Below, one piece after another: positions 55,101-63,798 of a DNA stretch of 64,000 nt. Position 1 is the stretch's first letter. Each line of letters starts with the position of its first letter. Source of the DNA: Arthrobacter oryzae (GTDB taxonomy: Bacteria > Actinomycetota > Actinomycetes > Actinomycetales > Micrococcaceae); assembly GCF_030718995.1 (NCBI RefSeq), contig NZ_CP132204.1:3410001-3474000 (forward strand), read 5' to 3'. The notes below the pieces were generated by a model. The model worked only from the letters and a program-made list of their open reading frames with translations, had not been told where the DNA came from and ran no database searches. Both the position numbers and the translations under genes were made by a program.

Positions 55101-55675
55101 GCGACCTGGACACGGAGACCGCCCTGGACGGACTGATCGTGGACGTTCGCCGCAACCGGGGCGGGCACACCTCCCAGCTTGTTGCCGAACTTATCGGCCG
55201 CAAGGTGACGGGCTGGAGCATGCCGCGCGGGGAGCGGCCCCGGACCTACCCCCACCACGCGCCTCGCGGCCCGGTGGTCATCCTCACTGACGAATTTGCC
55301 GGTTCGGACGGGGACATCATCACGCAGGTGTCCAAGCTGCGCGGTATCGGGCCGGTCATCGGCACCCGGACCTGGGGCGGTGTGGTGGGCATCGACAACC
55401 GCTTCTCCCTTGCCGACGGCACCGGAGTGACGCAGCCGCGCTACGCCACCTGGTTCAGCGGCGGCGTGGGCTGGGGCGTCGAAAACTATGGCGTGACGCC
55501 GGATATTGAGGTGACGTTCCCGCCGCACGCCTATGCCGCCGGCCGGGACCCCCAGCTCGAGTACGGCATCGGCGCCCTCAAGGAAATGATCCAGGAACTC
55601 CCCACGGACCGGCCCCCGCTCCGTGAGGGCTACCGGCGGCTGCGCCCGGCACCGCTGCCGGCCCGCAAGGACTGA
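52187..55675 (+). CDS. Tricorn-type peptidase (S41 family)
   Basis: A large peptidase that degrades oligopeptides, possibly downstream of the proteasome. The ATG at 52187 gives 1162 residues; the open frame reaches back to 51773 but crosses the divergent gene. The N-terminal part is a beta-propeller with repeated DGK motifs, followed by a second propeller, a PDZ-like region and the S41 core. Catalytic residues correspond to Ser813-His814 (GTSHAYV), nucleophile Ser1040 (FAGSDGD) and Glu1099 (GVENYGVTPD). A low-complexity insert of about 70 residues rich in Ala, Pro and Gly lies near residue 365-425. The stop falls in a 14-bp tandem repeat. Confidence 0.94.
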   Translation: MTSSSYFRFPHLHGDLVTFVAEDDVWIAPLDGGRAWRVSSLQLPARNPRFTPDGKRLVWTVVQGTAPEVVTADVDGGGYRQLTYFGHASTRVKGFTAAGDVLVTSAFRQAESRHTHAYSVPLEGGWSEELAFGPVESVAFGPENGDERPVVVASVLSREPAWWKRYRGGTAGKLWIDADGNGEFERLVPELDGNLADPMWVDGRVAFLSDHEGYGNLYSVLPNGTGLRRHTDHEDFYVRHAATDGKRVVFESAGELWLIPDLASDPVKLDISLGSASQGRRPALLKTTRHLGSVIPDHSGSSSAVEAHGTIHWLRHKDGPSRIVEATPGVRARLPRPLSEGRIAYVADHDGGEALYINDIAPQLADPQAAPAPRPRQAAGQEPGALLPKPVPASGITRAAEHGTDGGSDVAGGAPEDAAITAGGAVNARLRKIDFPKATRASAMEASPDGRTIAVGTSFGEVYLADTRTGTIKLVTSIGEGTIDGLCWSPDSAWLGWSEPVTSFGSRSRLRIVKADDPEFRIVDVTDGRFRDASPSFTPDGKFIAFLSNRSFDPVYDGHSFDLSFPSPIKPYLVALAADTPSPFGPSVDLADEPFDEPAGSDGAVTDSAGNGNASDAARSAAPAVRVDADGLAHRVIGVPVPQGNYSALEATPGALLWLDNALAGVTGDGRASTDDKDAAPSLVRFDMAKRKTSTIVDALDSYRVSGDGRKVVFLHDKQIRVAPADARGDEDSGQLVKVDVSRIRVLLHPLSVWGQAFDEAWRLQRDFFWTEDMAGQDWESVHRRYRPLVDRLGSHDDLVDLLWELHGELGTSHAYVRPAAVTENGSNGQGRLGADLAFTAAGWEITRILAGESSDPLATSPLTRPGADAKAGDILLAIDGVELSETLTPAMQLVGAAGKAVELTLRNGAAHGEAAGRQRRIAVVPAKDEERLRYQEWVAGNRRTVREASGGTYGYLHIPDMLANGWAQLHRDLDTETALDGLIVDVRRNRGGHTSQLVAELIGRKVTGWSMPRGERPRTYPHHAPRGPVVILTDEFAGSDGDIITQVSKLRGIGPVIGTRTWGGVVGIDNRFSLADGTGVTQPRYATWFSGGVGWGVENYGVTPDIEVTFPPHAYAAGRDPQLEYGIGALKEMIQELPTDRPPLREGYRRLRPAPLPARKD

Positions 55676-55716
55676 CCCGCAAGGACTGGCACGCAAGGAC
55701 TGGCACGCAAGGACTG
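55664..55716 (+). repeat. 14-bp tandem repeat across the stop codon
   Basis: CGCAAGGACTG recurs at 55664, 55678, 55692 and 55706, exactly 14 bp apart. The first copy encodes the last residues RKD and the TGA. Later copies have TGG, so only the first copy stops translation. Confidence 0.85.
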
Positions 55717-55741
55717 GCCCGGCCGGTTCCCCGGACAAACG

Positions 55742-55788
55742 AAGGCCCCGCCCCCGCCCTGGTAACCAGGGCAGGAGCGGGGCCTTTG
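55742..55788 (+). terminator. Terminator after the tricorn-type gene
   Basis: Long GC-rich stem (AAGGCCCCGC..GCCCTGG with its complement) with loop TAA, ending in CCTTTG. Confidence 0.8.
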
Positions 55789-55850
55789 CTGTCAGGGGAG
55801 CGGCGTCGCTCGGAAGCGGCGGCGCTGCGCGTGTCCCCAGGCAGCCCGGA

Positions 55851-56282
55851 CTAGGAAGCCGCGAGCGTGGCGTCCAGGGTGATGTCGATGCTTGCCAGGG
55901 CGCCGGAGACAGGGCAGCCGACCTTGGCTTCCGCTGCGATCTTCTGGAATTCCTCTTCCGAGATGCCCGGGATCCGGGCGTTCACCGTGAGGTGGCTGCC
56001 CGTGATGCCGGTGCCCGGCTTGAAGGTCACGTCCGCCTTGGTGTGGACCTCTTCCGGAGTGTGGCCGGCCTGCGCCAGCATGTTGCTGAAGGCCATGGAG
56101 AAGCAGGCCGAGTGCGCTGCTGCAATCAGTTCCTCGGGGCTGGTCTTGCCTTCGGCCTGCTCGGTGCGGGCCTTCCACGTGACGGCGTAGGTGCCCAGGC
56201 CGGAGCTGTCCAGCGTGGTGTTGCCGGACCCCTCGAACAGGTCGCCGTTCCATACGGTGTGCGCGGTGCGTGTTGCTGCCAT
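55851..56282 (-). CDS. osmC: OsmC/Ohr-family peroxiredoxin
   Basis: Thiol-dependent reduction of organic hydroperoxides. The ATG at 56282 has AGGAG 5 nt upstream; an in-frame GTG at 56288 has no room for one. The 143 residues include the SPEELIAAAHSACFSMAFS motif with Cys60 and VGCPVSGAL with Cys123, the two redox Cys of the family. FEGSGNTTLDSSGLG in the N-terminal half and KPGTGITGSHLTV fit OsmC more than Ohr. It is alone and faces the terminator of the tricorn gene. Confidence 0.93.
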   Translation of the reverse strand: MAATRTAHTVWNGDLFEGSGNTTLDSSGLGTYAVTWKARTEQAEGKTSPEELIAAAHSACFSMAFSNMLAQAGHTPEEVHTKADVTFKPGTGITGSHLTVNARIPGISEEEFQKIAAEAKVGCPVSGALASIDITLDATLAAS

Positions 56283-56658
56283 ATCCACTCCTCAGCTTAG
56301 ATTCGATCCGGTCCAGGCTTCCGCCCGGACCTTCCGCATCAATCCTAGGGATTCATGAGCCGCGGCGCACGGGGTGTCCGCTGTCAGAGGATTATGACCG
56401 GCTAACGGGACGGAAATGGGTCTCACCCCTCCGGCCAAATTTGCAGATCCGGAGCGCTAGGATAACTAAATGAGCGCGCCCGAAGGTTCAGGCGAAGCTC
56501 TGCGGAAACTGCCAGCGGGAATGCCGGGAAGGTAGGCGGACTCCCGCCAGCTAACGTCGGCGGATATGAGGAACTCCTCAACCATTTCCAAGAGCGAGGT
56601 CAAACACTGCTCACGATCCAGCCTTTGAGCAAACGCGATTGCGGGAGCAGGACTCAAC
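56283..56658. other. 376-bp gap before the orphan membrane-anchored gene
   Basis: No supported gene on either strand and no clear promoter or repeat; reading frames across it are short and lack family resemblance. Confidence 0.5.
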
Positions 56659-57213
56659 GTGAGCGGTAAACAATACCGGCAGCCATTGGCCCGCAAGAAG
56701 AAGAACCGTCGTAACGTCTTGCTCTGGTGGGCCGGAATTCTGGTTGGCTTGGCCGCCGCCTCGGAGCTGATCTCTGTTTTCACCATGGGCGTCCACCTCA
56801 ACGGCAAGGAGGCTCCACCCTACATGAGGGACGTGGCAGAGCAACTCGAGACTGAGCCGGAGTGGAAGCTGGTCAGCGATTCCGAAACGCTGCACACCGG
56901 TTCTTACTGCCTCGTACCAGCATGCCCTGAGCTTAACCAGAAGTGGGATCTTGGGGCGGATTCCATAAGCTGCCCGGAGCTGCACCAGCTTCTTACAGAT
57001 TCCGGATACAACGTCATCACCCGCAGGTCCAGCTTCACTCCGGAAGCAAATGAACAAGCGGAGAACTGCACACAAAAGGCAATGAACGCCGTCTCATCCG
57101 ATGCTGAAGCAGCGGGAGGGCTGGTACGAATTGAAGTAGTCATCTTCCCTCCCAGCGACCACCCGACATCGAAGCGCGACCACTACGAACTTACGCTACG
57201 CGTTATCAAATAG
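56659..57213 (+). CDS. Membrane-anchored protein, function unknown
   Basis: A 184-residue orphan. The N-terminus is basic (KKKNRRN), followed by one membrane helix (about 20-44), leaving an external domain with Cys residues in SYCLVPACPELNQKW and ISCPELHQLL, plus a later Cys in ENCTQKAM, so disulphides are possible. The end has EVVIFPPSDHPTSKRDHYELTLRVI. I do not recognise a family. Base composition is visibly less GC-rich than its neighbours, which suggests recent acquisition. The GTG start is preceded by GACTCAAC only, so the start is uncertain. Confidence 0.65.
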   Translation: MSGKQYRQPLARKKKNRRNVLLWWAGILVGLAAASELISVFTMGVHLNGKEAPPYMRDVAEQLETEPEWKLVSDSETLHTGSYCLVPACPELNQKWDLGADSISCPELHQLLTDSGYNVITRRSSFTPEANEQAENCTQKAMNAVSSDAEAAGGLVRIEVVIFPPSDHPTSKRDHYELTLRVIK

Positions 57214-57357
57214 GGCCAGTCATCGAATGGATGCAGCCATTTGCGTGCCAGCGGCAGCTTTCATATCCAAACGAATACTTCCAGCAACTGAAATCCCCCG
57301 CACGAAACAACACCACTTTCAGTCGGTGTTGCGACGATCCTTGGAAACCGCCCTGTC

Positions 57358-57363
57358 TACACT
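57358..57363 (+). promoter_or_regulatory. Candidate leaderless -10 before the second VOC gene
   Basis: TACACT ends 6 nt before the ATG at 57370. Confidence 0.5.
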
Positions 57364-57369
57364 GGCTCA

Positions 57370-57759
57370 ATGGGAACTCAACGCCGCCGGGACCGGTCCG
57401 CCAGCACTTCTCCGCAGGCGAGGATCGCCGCCATCATGGTCAATGCCGGGAACGCCGAAGAGCTTGCGGCGTTTTGGGCTTCTTTGCTGGGAACCACCGT
57501 TTCCGCGCGCTTCGACCAGTTCGTCTGGCTGAAGCCTGCCTCTGCCGGAGCGCCGCAGCTTGCCTTCCAGGAGGTCGCGGATGCGACTCCGGGACGGCGG
57601 CGTCTGCACCTTGATGTGCACGGCCCGGACCCGGTCAGCCTCCGCGCCCATGCTGAAGCGCTGGGCGCCGTGTTCGTGGAGGGGCATGACATCGGTGACT
57701 TCCACTGGGACGTGATGCAGGATCCCGAAGGGAACGAGTTCTGCATCGCCCGTGACTAA
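57370..57759 (+). CDS. VOC-family protein (glyoxalase-like domain)
   Basis: A 129-residue single glyoxalase-like domain. IAAIMVNAGNAEELAAFWASLLGTTVSARF and QDPEGNEFCIAR at the end are typical of the Glyoxalase_6 subgroup common in actinobacteria, with unknown substrates. RLHLDVHGPDP in the middle provides a metal-binding His. It differs from the VOC protein at 40863 in length and motifs, so they are not recent duplicates. Confidence 0.87.
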   Translation: MGTQRRRDRSASTSPQARIAAIMVNAGNAEELAAFWASLLGTTVSARFDQFVWLKPASAGAPQLAFQEVADATPGRRRLHLDVHGPDPVSLRAHAEALGAVFVEGHDIGDFHWDVMQDPEGNEFCIARD

Positions 57760-57822
57760 CGTGTGAGTGACGCGTGACTGACAGCGACTGCCCGGCGGAC
57801 CCGGCGGGGACTGCCCGCGGGA

Positions 57823-57868
57823 ACGACGACGGCGACGCCCCCGCCCCGGGGTGCGTCGCCGTCGTCGT
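57823..57868. terminator. Hairpin between converging genes
   Basis: Perfect 16-bp inverted repeat (57823-57838 with 57853-57868) with a 14-nt GC-rich loop, between the VOC gene and the minus-strand membrane gene. Confidence 0.7.
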
Positions 57869-57882
57869 GAGCGTAGTTTGCG

Positions 57883-58233
57883 TTACTGCCAGAGGGTGGC
57901 GATGGCCACGTTCAGCAGCGCCAGGCCGCCAACGCTGTGCGCCAGGCCCTTGCTGATCGGCTCGTCCTTCTTGTATTTCCGGCGACCCATGAAGGCGAGG
58001 ACGGCCACAGCCAGTGCTATGGCGAACTTGATGCCGAGTTTGAAGTAGTTCGCCTCCATGTCGAGCGCCGGGATGAGCCCCATCATCACGATGCCTGTGA
58101 TGAGCTGCAGGGCTGCGCCGTCGAACTGCCGCGGATGTACCGTGGGCTTTTTCATATTGCCGATCCAGATGCCGACAATCATGGCGGCGCCGACGATGTG
58201 CAGGAAGACCATGATGTTGTAAACGATGTCCAT
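57883..58233 (-). CDS. Four-helix membrane protein, function unknown
   Basis: A 116-residue protein with about four hydrophobic segments (about 5-25, 41-58, 67-85 and 97-114). YNIMVFLHIVGAAMIVGIWIGN resembles the first helix of small DUF2269-like or copper-resistance D-like membrane proteins, in which a His lies at the start of the helix. I do not claim the family. The ATG at 58233 has TAAACT 6 nt upstream. Isolated between two terminators. Confidence 0.75.
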   Translation of the reverse strand: MDIVYNIMVFLHIVGAAMIVGIWIGNMKKPTVHPRQFDGAALQLITGIVMMGLIPALDMEANYFKLGIKFAIALAVAVLAFMGRRKYKKDEPISKGLAHSVGGLALLNVAIATLWQ

Positions 58234-58239
58234 GCGCCC

Positions 58240-58245
58240 AGTTTA
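58240..58245 (-). promoter_or_regulatory. Candidate leaderless -10 of the gene at 57883
   Basis: TAAACT on the minus strand, 6 nt before the ATG at 58233. Confidence 0.5.
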
Positions 58246-58337
58246 GCCAGAGGGTTCTACGCTTCGTAGTAAGCCCCGCGGGCGGGGAGTGCGACGATTT
58301 GGTAACCACAACGGTCTGGTGACCAAACGAGGCAACA

Positions 58338-58392
58338 ACGACGGCGGCGCAGGCCTTCCGGTGATAACCACCGGTGCCTGCGCCGCCGTCGT
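58338..58392 (-). terminator. Terminator after sucB
   Basis: Perfect 17-bp outer stem (58338-58354 with 58376-58392) enclosing a second small stem CCGGT/ACCGG. Confidence 0.75.
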
Positions 58393-58419
58393 GTGTGCTG
58401 CTGTTTGCCCTGCTGGGGC

Positions 58420-60168
58420 TTAGATCCCCAGGTCCGCCTCGAAGGCGCCGGCCTCAAGGCGGGCCTTGAGGGTCTGCAGGAAGCGTCCTGCGTCGGCGCC
58501 GTCCACCAGTCGGTGGTCGTACGTCAGGGAGAGGTACATCATGGAGCGGATGGCGATCGAGTCGTCGCCGTTTTCGTCAGTGACCACCACAGGGCGCTTG
58601 ACGATCGCACCGGTGCCCAGGATGCCTACCTGCGGCTGGTTGATGATCGGGGTGTCGAACAGTGCGCCAACAGAACCGATGTTGGTGATGCTGAACGTTC
58701 CGCCGGACAGCTCGTCCGGGCCGATCTTGCCGTCGCGGGTGCGGCTTGCGACGTCTGCGATCTTGCCGGCGAGGCCGGCGAGGTTCAGGCTGCCGGCGTC
58801 GGAGATGACCGGAACCAGCAGGCCCTTGTCCGTGTCCACGGCGATGGCCAGGTGCTCGGCGTTGTGGTAGGTGATTTCCTGCTTGTCTTCGTCGTAGGCC
58901 GCGTTCACCTTCGGGTGCTGCTTCAGCGCTTCGGCGACTGCCTTGGCGATGAACGGCAGGAAGGTCAGCTTCACACCGTTCTGGGCCTGGAACGAGTTCT
59001 TGGCCTTGACGCGCAGCTTGGCGATCTTCGTCATGTCCACTTCGTGGACCTGCGTCAGCTGCGTGGAGATGTCCAGGGACTCACGCATGCGGCGGGCGAT
59101 GACCTGGCGGATGCGCGGTGCCTTCTGTACGGTGCCGCGCAGTGACGAGGCGGCCGCGGAAGGCGCTTCCTGCTTGGATGCAGCCGGAGCCGGTGCCGCA
59201 GCCGCGGGAGCGGCCTTGGCTTCAGCGGCGGCCAGCACGTCCTGCTTGCGGATGCGGCCACCCACGCCGGTGCCGGTCAGCGAGGAGATGTCCACGCCCT
59301 GCTGGTTGGCGAGCTTGCGCACCAGGGGAGTGACATAGCCTGACTCGGCCGGTGCTGCGGATTCTGCTGCCGGGGCTTCCTGCTTGGGAGCAGCCGGTGC
59401 TTCTTCCTTGGCGGGGGCCGCTGCCGGGGCTGCGGGTGCAGCAGCAGGAGCCTCCTGCTTGGGGGCCTCGGCTGCGGGCGCTTCCTGCTTGGGAGCCGGT
59501 GCTGCCGGTGCGGCGGCCGGGGCGGCAGCACCGGAACCGATCACGGCAAGGACGGACCCGACTTCGGCAGTCTCGTCTTCGTTGACGCGGATTTCCTGCA
59601 GCGTGCCGGCAACCGGCGACGGGATCTCGGTGTCCACCTTGTCGGTGGATACCTCGAGGAGGGGTTCGTCAACTTCGACGGAGTCGCCGACGGCCTTGAG
59701 CCAGCGGGTCACGGTGCCTTCGGTGACGGACTCGCCGAGGGCAGGAAGGGTTACTTCGTGGCTTTCGCCGGAAGCGGCGGGGGCTGCCTCGGCAGCCGGG
59801 GCTTCAGCCGGTGCGGCAGCCTCGGCGGAGGGGGCTTCCTCGGCGGCGGGTGCTTCTTCAGCGGGTGCTTCTTCTGCGGCGGGCGCAGCCTCGGCGGGAG
59901 CAGCTTCTTCGGAAGCGCCGGCGGAACCGGAGCCGTCACCAATGCGGACGAGCGGGGCGCCGACTTCGGCGGTCTCATCTTCGGCGACGAGGATTTCCTC
60001 AATCACGCCAGCAATCGGAGAGGGGATTTCGGTGTCTACTTTGTCGGTGGAAACCTCGAGCAGCGGCTCGTCCACCTCTACCCGGTCACCTACCTGCTTG
60101 AGCCAGCGGGTGACGGTTCCTTCGGTGACACTCTCACCGAGGGCGGGCAAGTTAACGGATTCAGACAT
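58420..60168 (-). CDS. sucB: 2-oxoacid dehydrogenase E2 (dihydrolipoyl acyltransferase), two lipoyl domains
   Basis: Core acyltransferase of the pyruvate and/or 2-oxoglutarate dehydrogenase complexes; in many actinobacteria one E2 serves both. The 582 residues hold two lipoyl domains, each with the [14 protein letters not shown] lysine site, separated by Ala/Glu/Pro-rich linkers, then the E1/E3 binding domain ([23 protein letters not shown]) and the catalytic domain with [15 protein letters not shown] near the end. The lipoyl domains are nearly the same in sequence. AAGGAG lies 12 nt before the ATG. lpdA is directly upstream on the same strand, separated by a terminator. Confidence 0.95.
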   Translation of the reverse strand: MSESVNLPALGESVTEGTVTRWLKQVGDRVEVDEPLLEVSTDKVDTEIPSPIAGVIEEILVAEDETAEVGAPLVRIGDGSGSAGASEEAAPAEAAPAAEEAPAEEAPAAEEAPSAEAAAPAEAPAAEAAPAASGESHEVTLPALGESVTEGTVTRWLKAVGDSVEVDEPLLEVSTDKVDTEIPSPVAGTLQEIRVNEDETAEVGSVLAVIGSGAAAPAAAPAAPAPKQEAPAAEAPKQEAPAAAPAAPAAAPAKEEAPAAPKQEAPAAESAAPAESGYVTPLVRKLANQQGVDISSLTGTGVGGRIRKQDVLAAAEAKAAPAAAAPAPAASKQEAPSAAASSLRGTVQKAPRIRQVIARRMRESLDISTQLTQVHEVDMTKIAKLRVKAKNSFQAQNGVKLTFLPFIAKAVAEALKQHPKVNAAYDEDKQEITYHNAEHLAIAVDTDKGLLVPVISDAGSLNLAGLAGKIADVASRTRDGKIGPDELSGGTFSITNIGSVGALFDTPIINQPQVGILGTGAIVKRPVVVTDENGDDSIAIRSMMYLSLTYDHRLVDGADAGRFLQTLKARLEAGAFEADLGI

Positions 60169-60221
60169 GTCGTCCCCGTTCTCCTTATTGATCTTTAGTG
60201 CGGATGATTGCTGCCGTGTTC

Positions 60222-60264
60222 GAGCTTAGTGCACCCTGCGGATCAGGCCGGGTGCACTAAGCTC
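60222..60264 (-). terminator. Terminator after lpdA
   Basis: Perfect 15-bp inverted repeat (60222-60236 with 60250-60264) with a 13-nt loop, between lpdA and sucB. Confidence 0.75.
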
Positions 60265-60294
60265 AGGGTTCTTGCGGTGGTGCGGGCGGAATTT

Positions 60295-61677
<1,383 letters not shown>

Positions 61678-61864
61678 TTAGACGCTCCCTCGCGTGAACG
61701 ATGACACGAGAGTACGCATCATCTGGTCTTGGAACTTGCTCTGCCGTGATTATGCCAGCAGGCCGGTTCTCTTGCATTTGTGACTACCGCAGTTCACCTT
61801 AGCGAACCACTTATCCATGCTCCACCTTGTCACGGTGTTTGTGGAGCGCTTGTGTCCAGTGTCA

Positions 61865-61942
61865 CGCGGCTTTGTGGCGGAGGGATCATGACCCGCCACA
61901 AAGCCGCGGACCGCCTCACCGGCCCTGCGGAGGGCCGGTGAG
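61865..61942 (-). terminator. Two hairpins after pepA
   Basis: A perfect 16-bp stem (61865-61880 with 61893-61908) follows, on the minus strand, a 12-bp stem (61931-61942 with 61915-61926). Together they should stop pepA transcripts before lpdA. Confidence 0.75.
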
Positions 61943-61952
61943 ACGGAGCCGG

Positions 61953-63479
61953 TTAAACGGAGGCCGCCAGGACGTCTTCGACGTAGGCCACCAGGGTGCG
62001 GACAGTGCAGCCGGTGCCCTGCTTGGGGGTGTAGCCGTAGGGGCTGCCGTTGTTGAAGGACGGGCCGGCGATGTCGATGTGGGCCCACGGGATCTGCTCG
62101 CCGTCCTTGCCCTTGCCGACGAACTCGCGCAGGAACACCGCAGCGGTCATCATGCCGCCGTGGCGTTCGCCGATGTTGGCCAGATCCGCAACCTCGGAAT
62201 CAATGCTCGCGCGGAGCTCTTCCGGCAGGGGCATCGGCCACACCAGCTCGCCGGCGCGATCCGCCGCGGCCTTGAGCGGTCCGGTCACGCTGTCCGAGCC
62301 CATGACGCCGGCCGTGCGGTTGCCGAGCGCGATCAGCTGTGCACCCGTGAGGGTTGCGACGTCGATGATGGCGTCCGGGTACTCCTGGCTGGCGGCCACG
62401 ATGCCGTCGGCCATGACCAGCCGGCCCTCGGCATCCGTATTAAGTACCTCGACGGTTTTGCCGCCGAACATGGTCAGGACGTCGGCCGGGCGCTGCGCGG
62501 CACCGGAAGGCATGTTTTCGGCAATGCACAGCCACGCGGTCGCCTTAACGGGAAGGCCAAGGCCTGCGATCGCCAGCACGGTGTTAAGTACGACGGCGGC
62601 GCCCGCCATATCGCTCTTCATGTCACCCATGCCGAGGGCGGGCTTGATCGAGATGCCGCCGGTGTCGAAGGTGATGCCCTTGCCCACAAGCGCGATCTTG
62701 GCGGTGGCCTTCGCCGGCGCGTACTCCACCTTGACCAGGCGCGGCTGCCTGGTGGATCCCTTGCCGACACCCATGATTCCGCCGAAGCCCTCCTTCTCGA
62801 GGCGCTTCTCGTCCCAGACGGTGACCTTGACCGGCAGGCCCTTGGAGAGTTCCTTGGCGGCATCGGCAAAGGACTCAGGGAACAGGTGGCTCGGCGGCTG
62901 GTTGACCAGGGAACGGGTGGCGTTGACGGCCTTGCCGATCAGGGCCGAACGGTTAAGGACCGGCTGCAGGTCCTTGTCAGCGGCGAAATCGGTGAAAATC
63001 ACCACGTTCTTTACCGGCTCCTTGCGGCCGTTGGCTGCTGACTTGAACTCGCTGAACGAGTACGAGCCCATGGCGGCGCCTTCGGCGATGGCCGCGACGT
63101 CGGCGAGGGACGCCGTCGGAAGGGCGAGTGTCACGGTGGTGAGACCGGCCAGTTGGCGGACGGCGGAGCCGGCGGCGCGTCGCAGCGCCTCTTCGGTGAG
63201 TTTGCGTCCGGCGCCGGGCTTGCCGACTCCGGCGAGTACCAGGACGGAGGCGCCTGCTTCCGGAAGGCCCGGCAGCCTGTGCACCTGGTCGGCCGCGCCG
63301 GTGAGGCCAAGAACCTTCAAGGACTCCGCGACGGCTTCGGCGGACTTGGCCGACAGCGGGTTGTCCAGCAGCACCGGACCGTCCGGACCCTGGGCGACTC
63401 CAATCACCAGGGCGTCCGTCGGTGTCTTCTTAACGTCATGCGCAATGACGCTAAGTTTGATTTCAGTATTCTTGACCAC
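61953..63479 (-). CDS. pepA: Leucyl aminopeptidase (M17)
   Basis: Cytosolic aminopeptidase with two metal ions. The 508 residues include the metal ligands in ALVGKGITFDTGGISIKP (Lys/Asp), MKSDMAGAAVV, and the family signature NTDAEGRLVMADG. The N-terminal domain is not catalytic and is less conserved. The GTG at 63479 has AGGA upstream. The divergent PAC2 gene starts 320 bp away. Confidence 0.95.
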   Translation of the reverse strand: MVKNTEIKLSVIAHDVKKTPTDALVIGVAQGPDGPVLLDNPLSAKSAEAVAESLKVLGLTGAADQVHRLPGLPEAGASVLVLAGVGKPGAGRKLTEEALRRAAGSAVRQLAGLTTVTLALPTASLADVAAIAEGAAMGSYSFSEFKSAANGRKEPVKNVVIFTDFAADKDLQPVLNRSALIGKAVNATRSLVNQPPSHLFPESFADAAKELSKGLPVKVTVWDEKRLEKEGFGGIMGVGKGSTRQPRLVKVEYAPAKATAKIALVGKGITFDTGGISIKPALGMGDMKSDMAGAAVVLNTVLAIAGLGLPVKATAWLCIAENMPSGAAQRPADVLTMFGGKTVEVLNTDAEGRLVMADGIVAASQEYPDAIIDVATLTGAQLIALGNRTAGVMGSDSVTGPLKAAADRAGELVWPMPLPEELRASIDSEVADLANIGERHGGMMTAAVFLREFVGKGKDGEQIPWAHIDIAGPSFNNGSPYGYTPKQGTGCTVRTLVAYVEDVLAASV

Positions 63480-63798
63480 GAGGATCAGTCCTCAATTCTC
63501 TGTGATTTTCGGCAGGAAGCGCATGTTGGGCGCCCCGCCATGGGAACGGGCCGTCGTCGGCTTGAGACGCAACCCGGTGTCTGCAAGGCCGTCCGCAGGG
63601 CCAGTTCCGATCGTAGTCTCTCCGCCCCGGCGGCGCTGAATTTGATGAGACCTGCAGCACATTGCGCTGGTGCGGACCTGTGCCGGAATGCTTCGGAGGG
63701 CCGGTGCGTTGTACGACATATCCGGCGGATCTGCCCGGATCACTCCGCCCCGAGCGCTGCCGATCCCGCCTCCGCCGCCACTTCGAAAGGAACATGCC
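63480..63798. other. 319-bp gap between pepA and the PAC2-family gene
   Basis: Should hold promoters for both divergent genes. I see no clear -35/-10 pair, hairpin or repeat, and the reading frames across it are not supported. Confidence 0.5.

Noticed and set aside
55664..55716. CRISPR-like array
   Set aside because: Units are only 14 bp with no spacers between them, and no cas genes are near.
55623..56300. 225-residue plus-strand frame over the tandem repeat and osmC
   Set aside because: It is antisense to osmC, which has its redox Cys motifs; the frame crosses a terminator.
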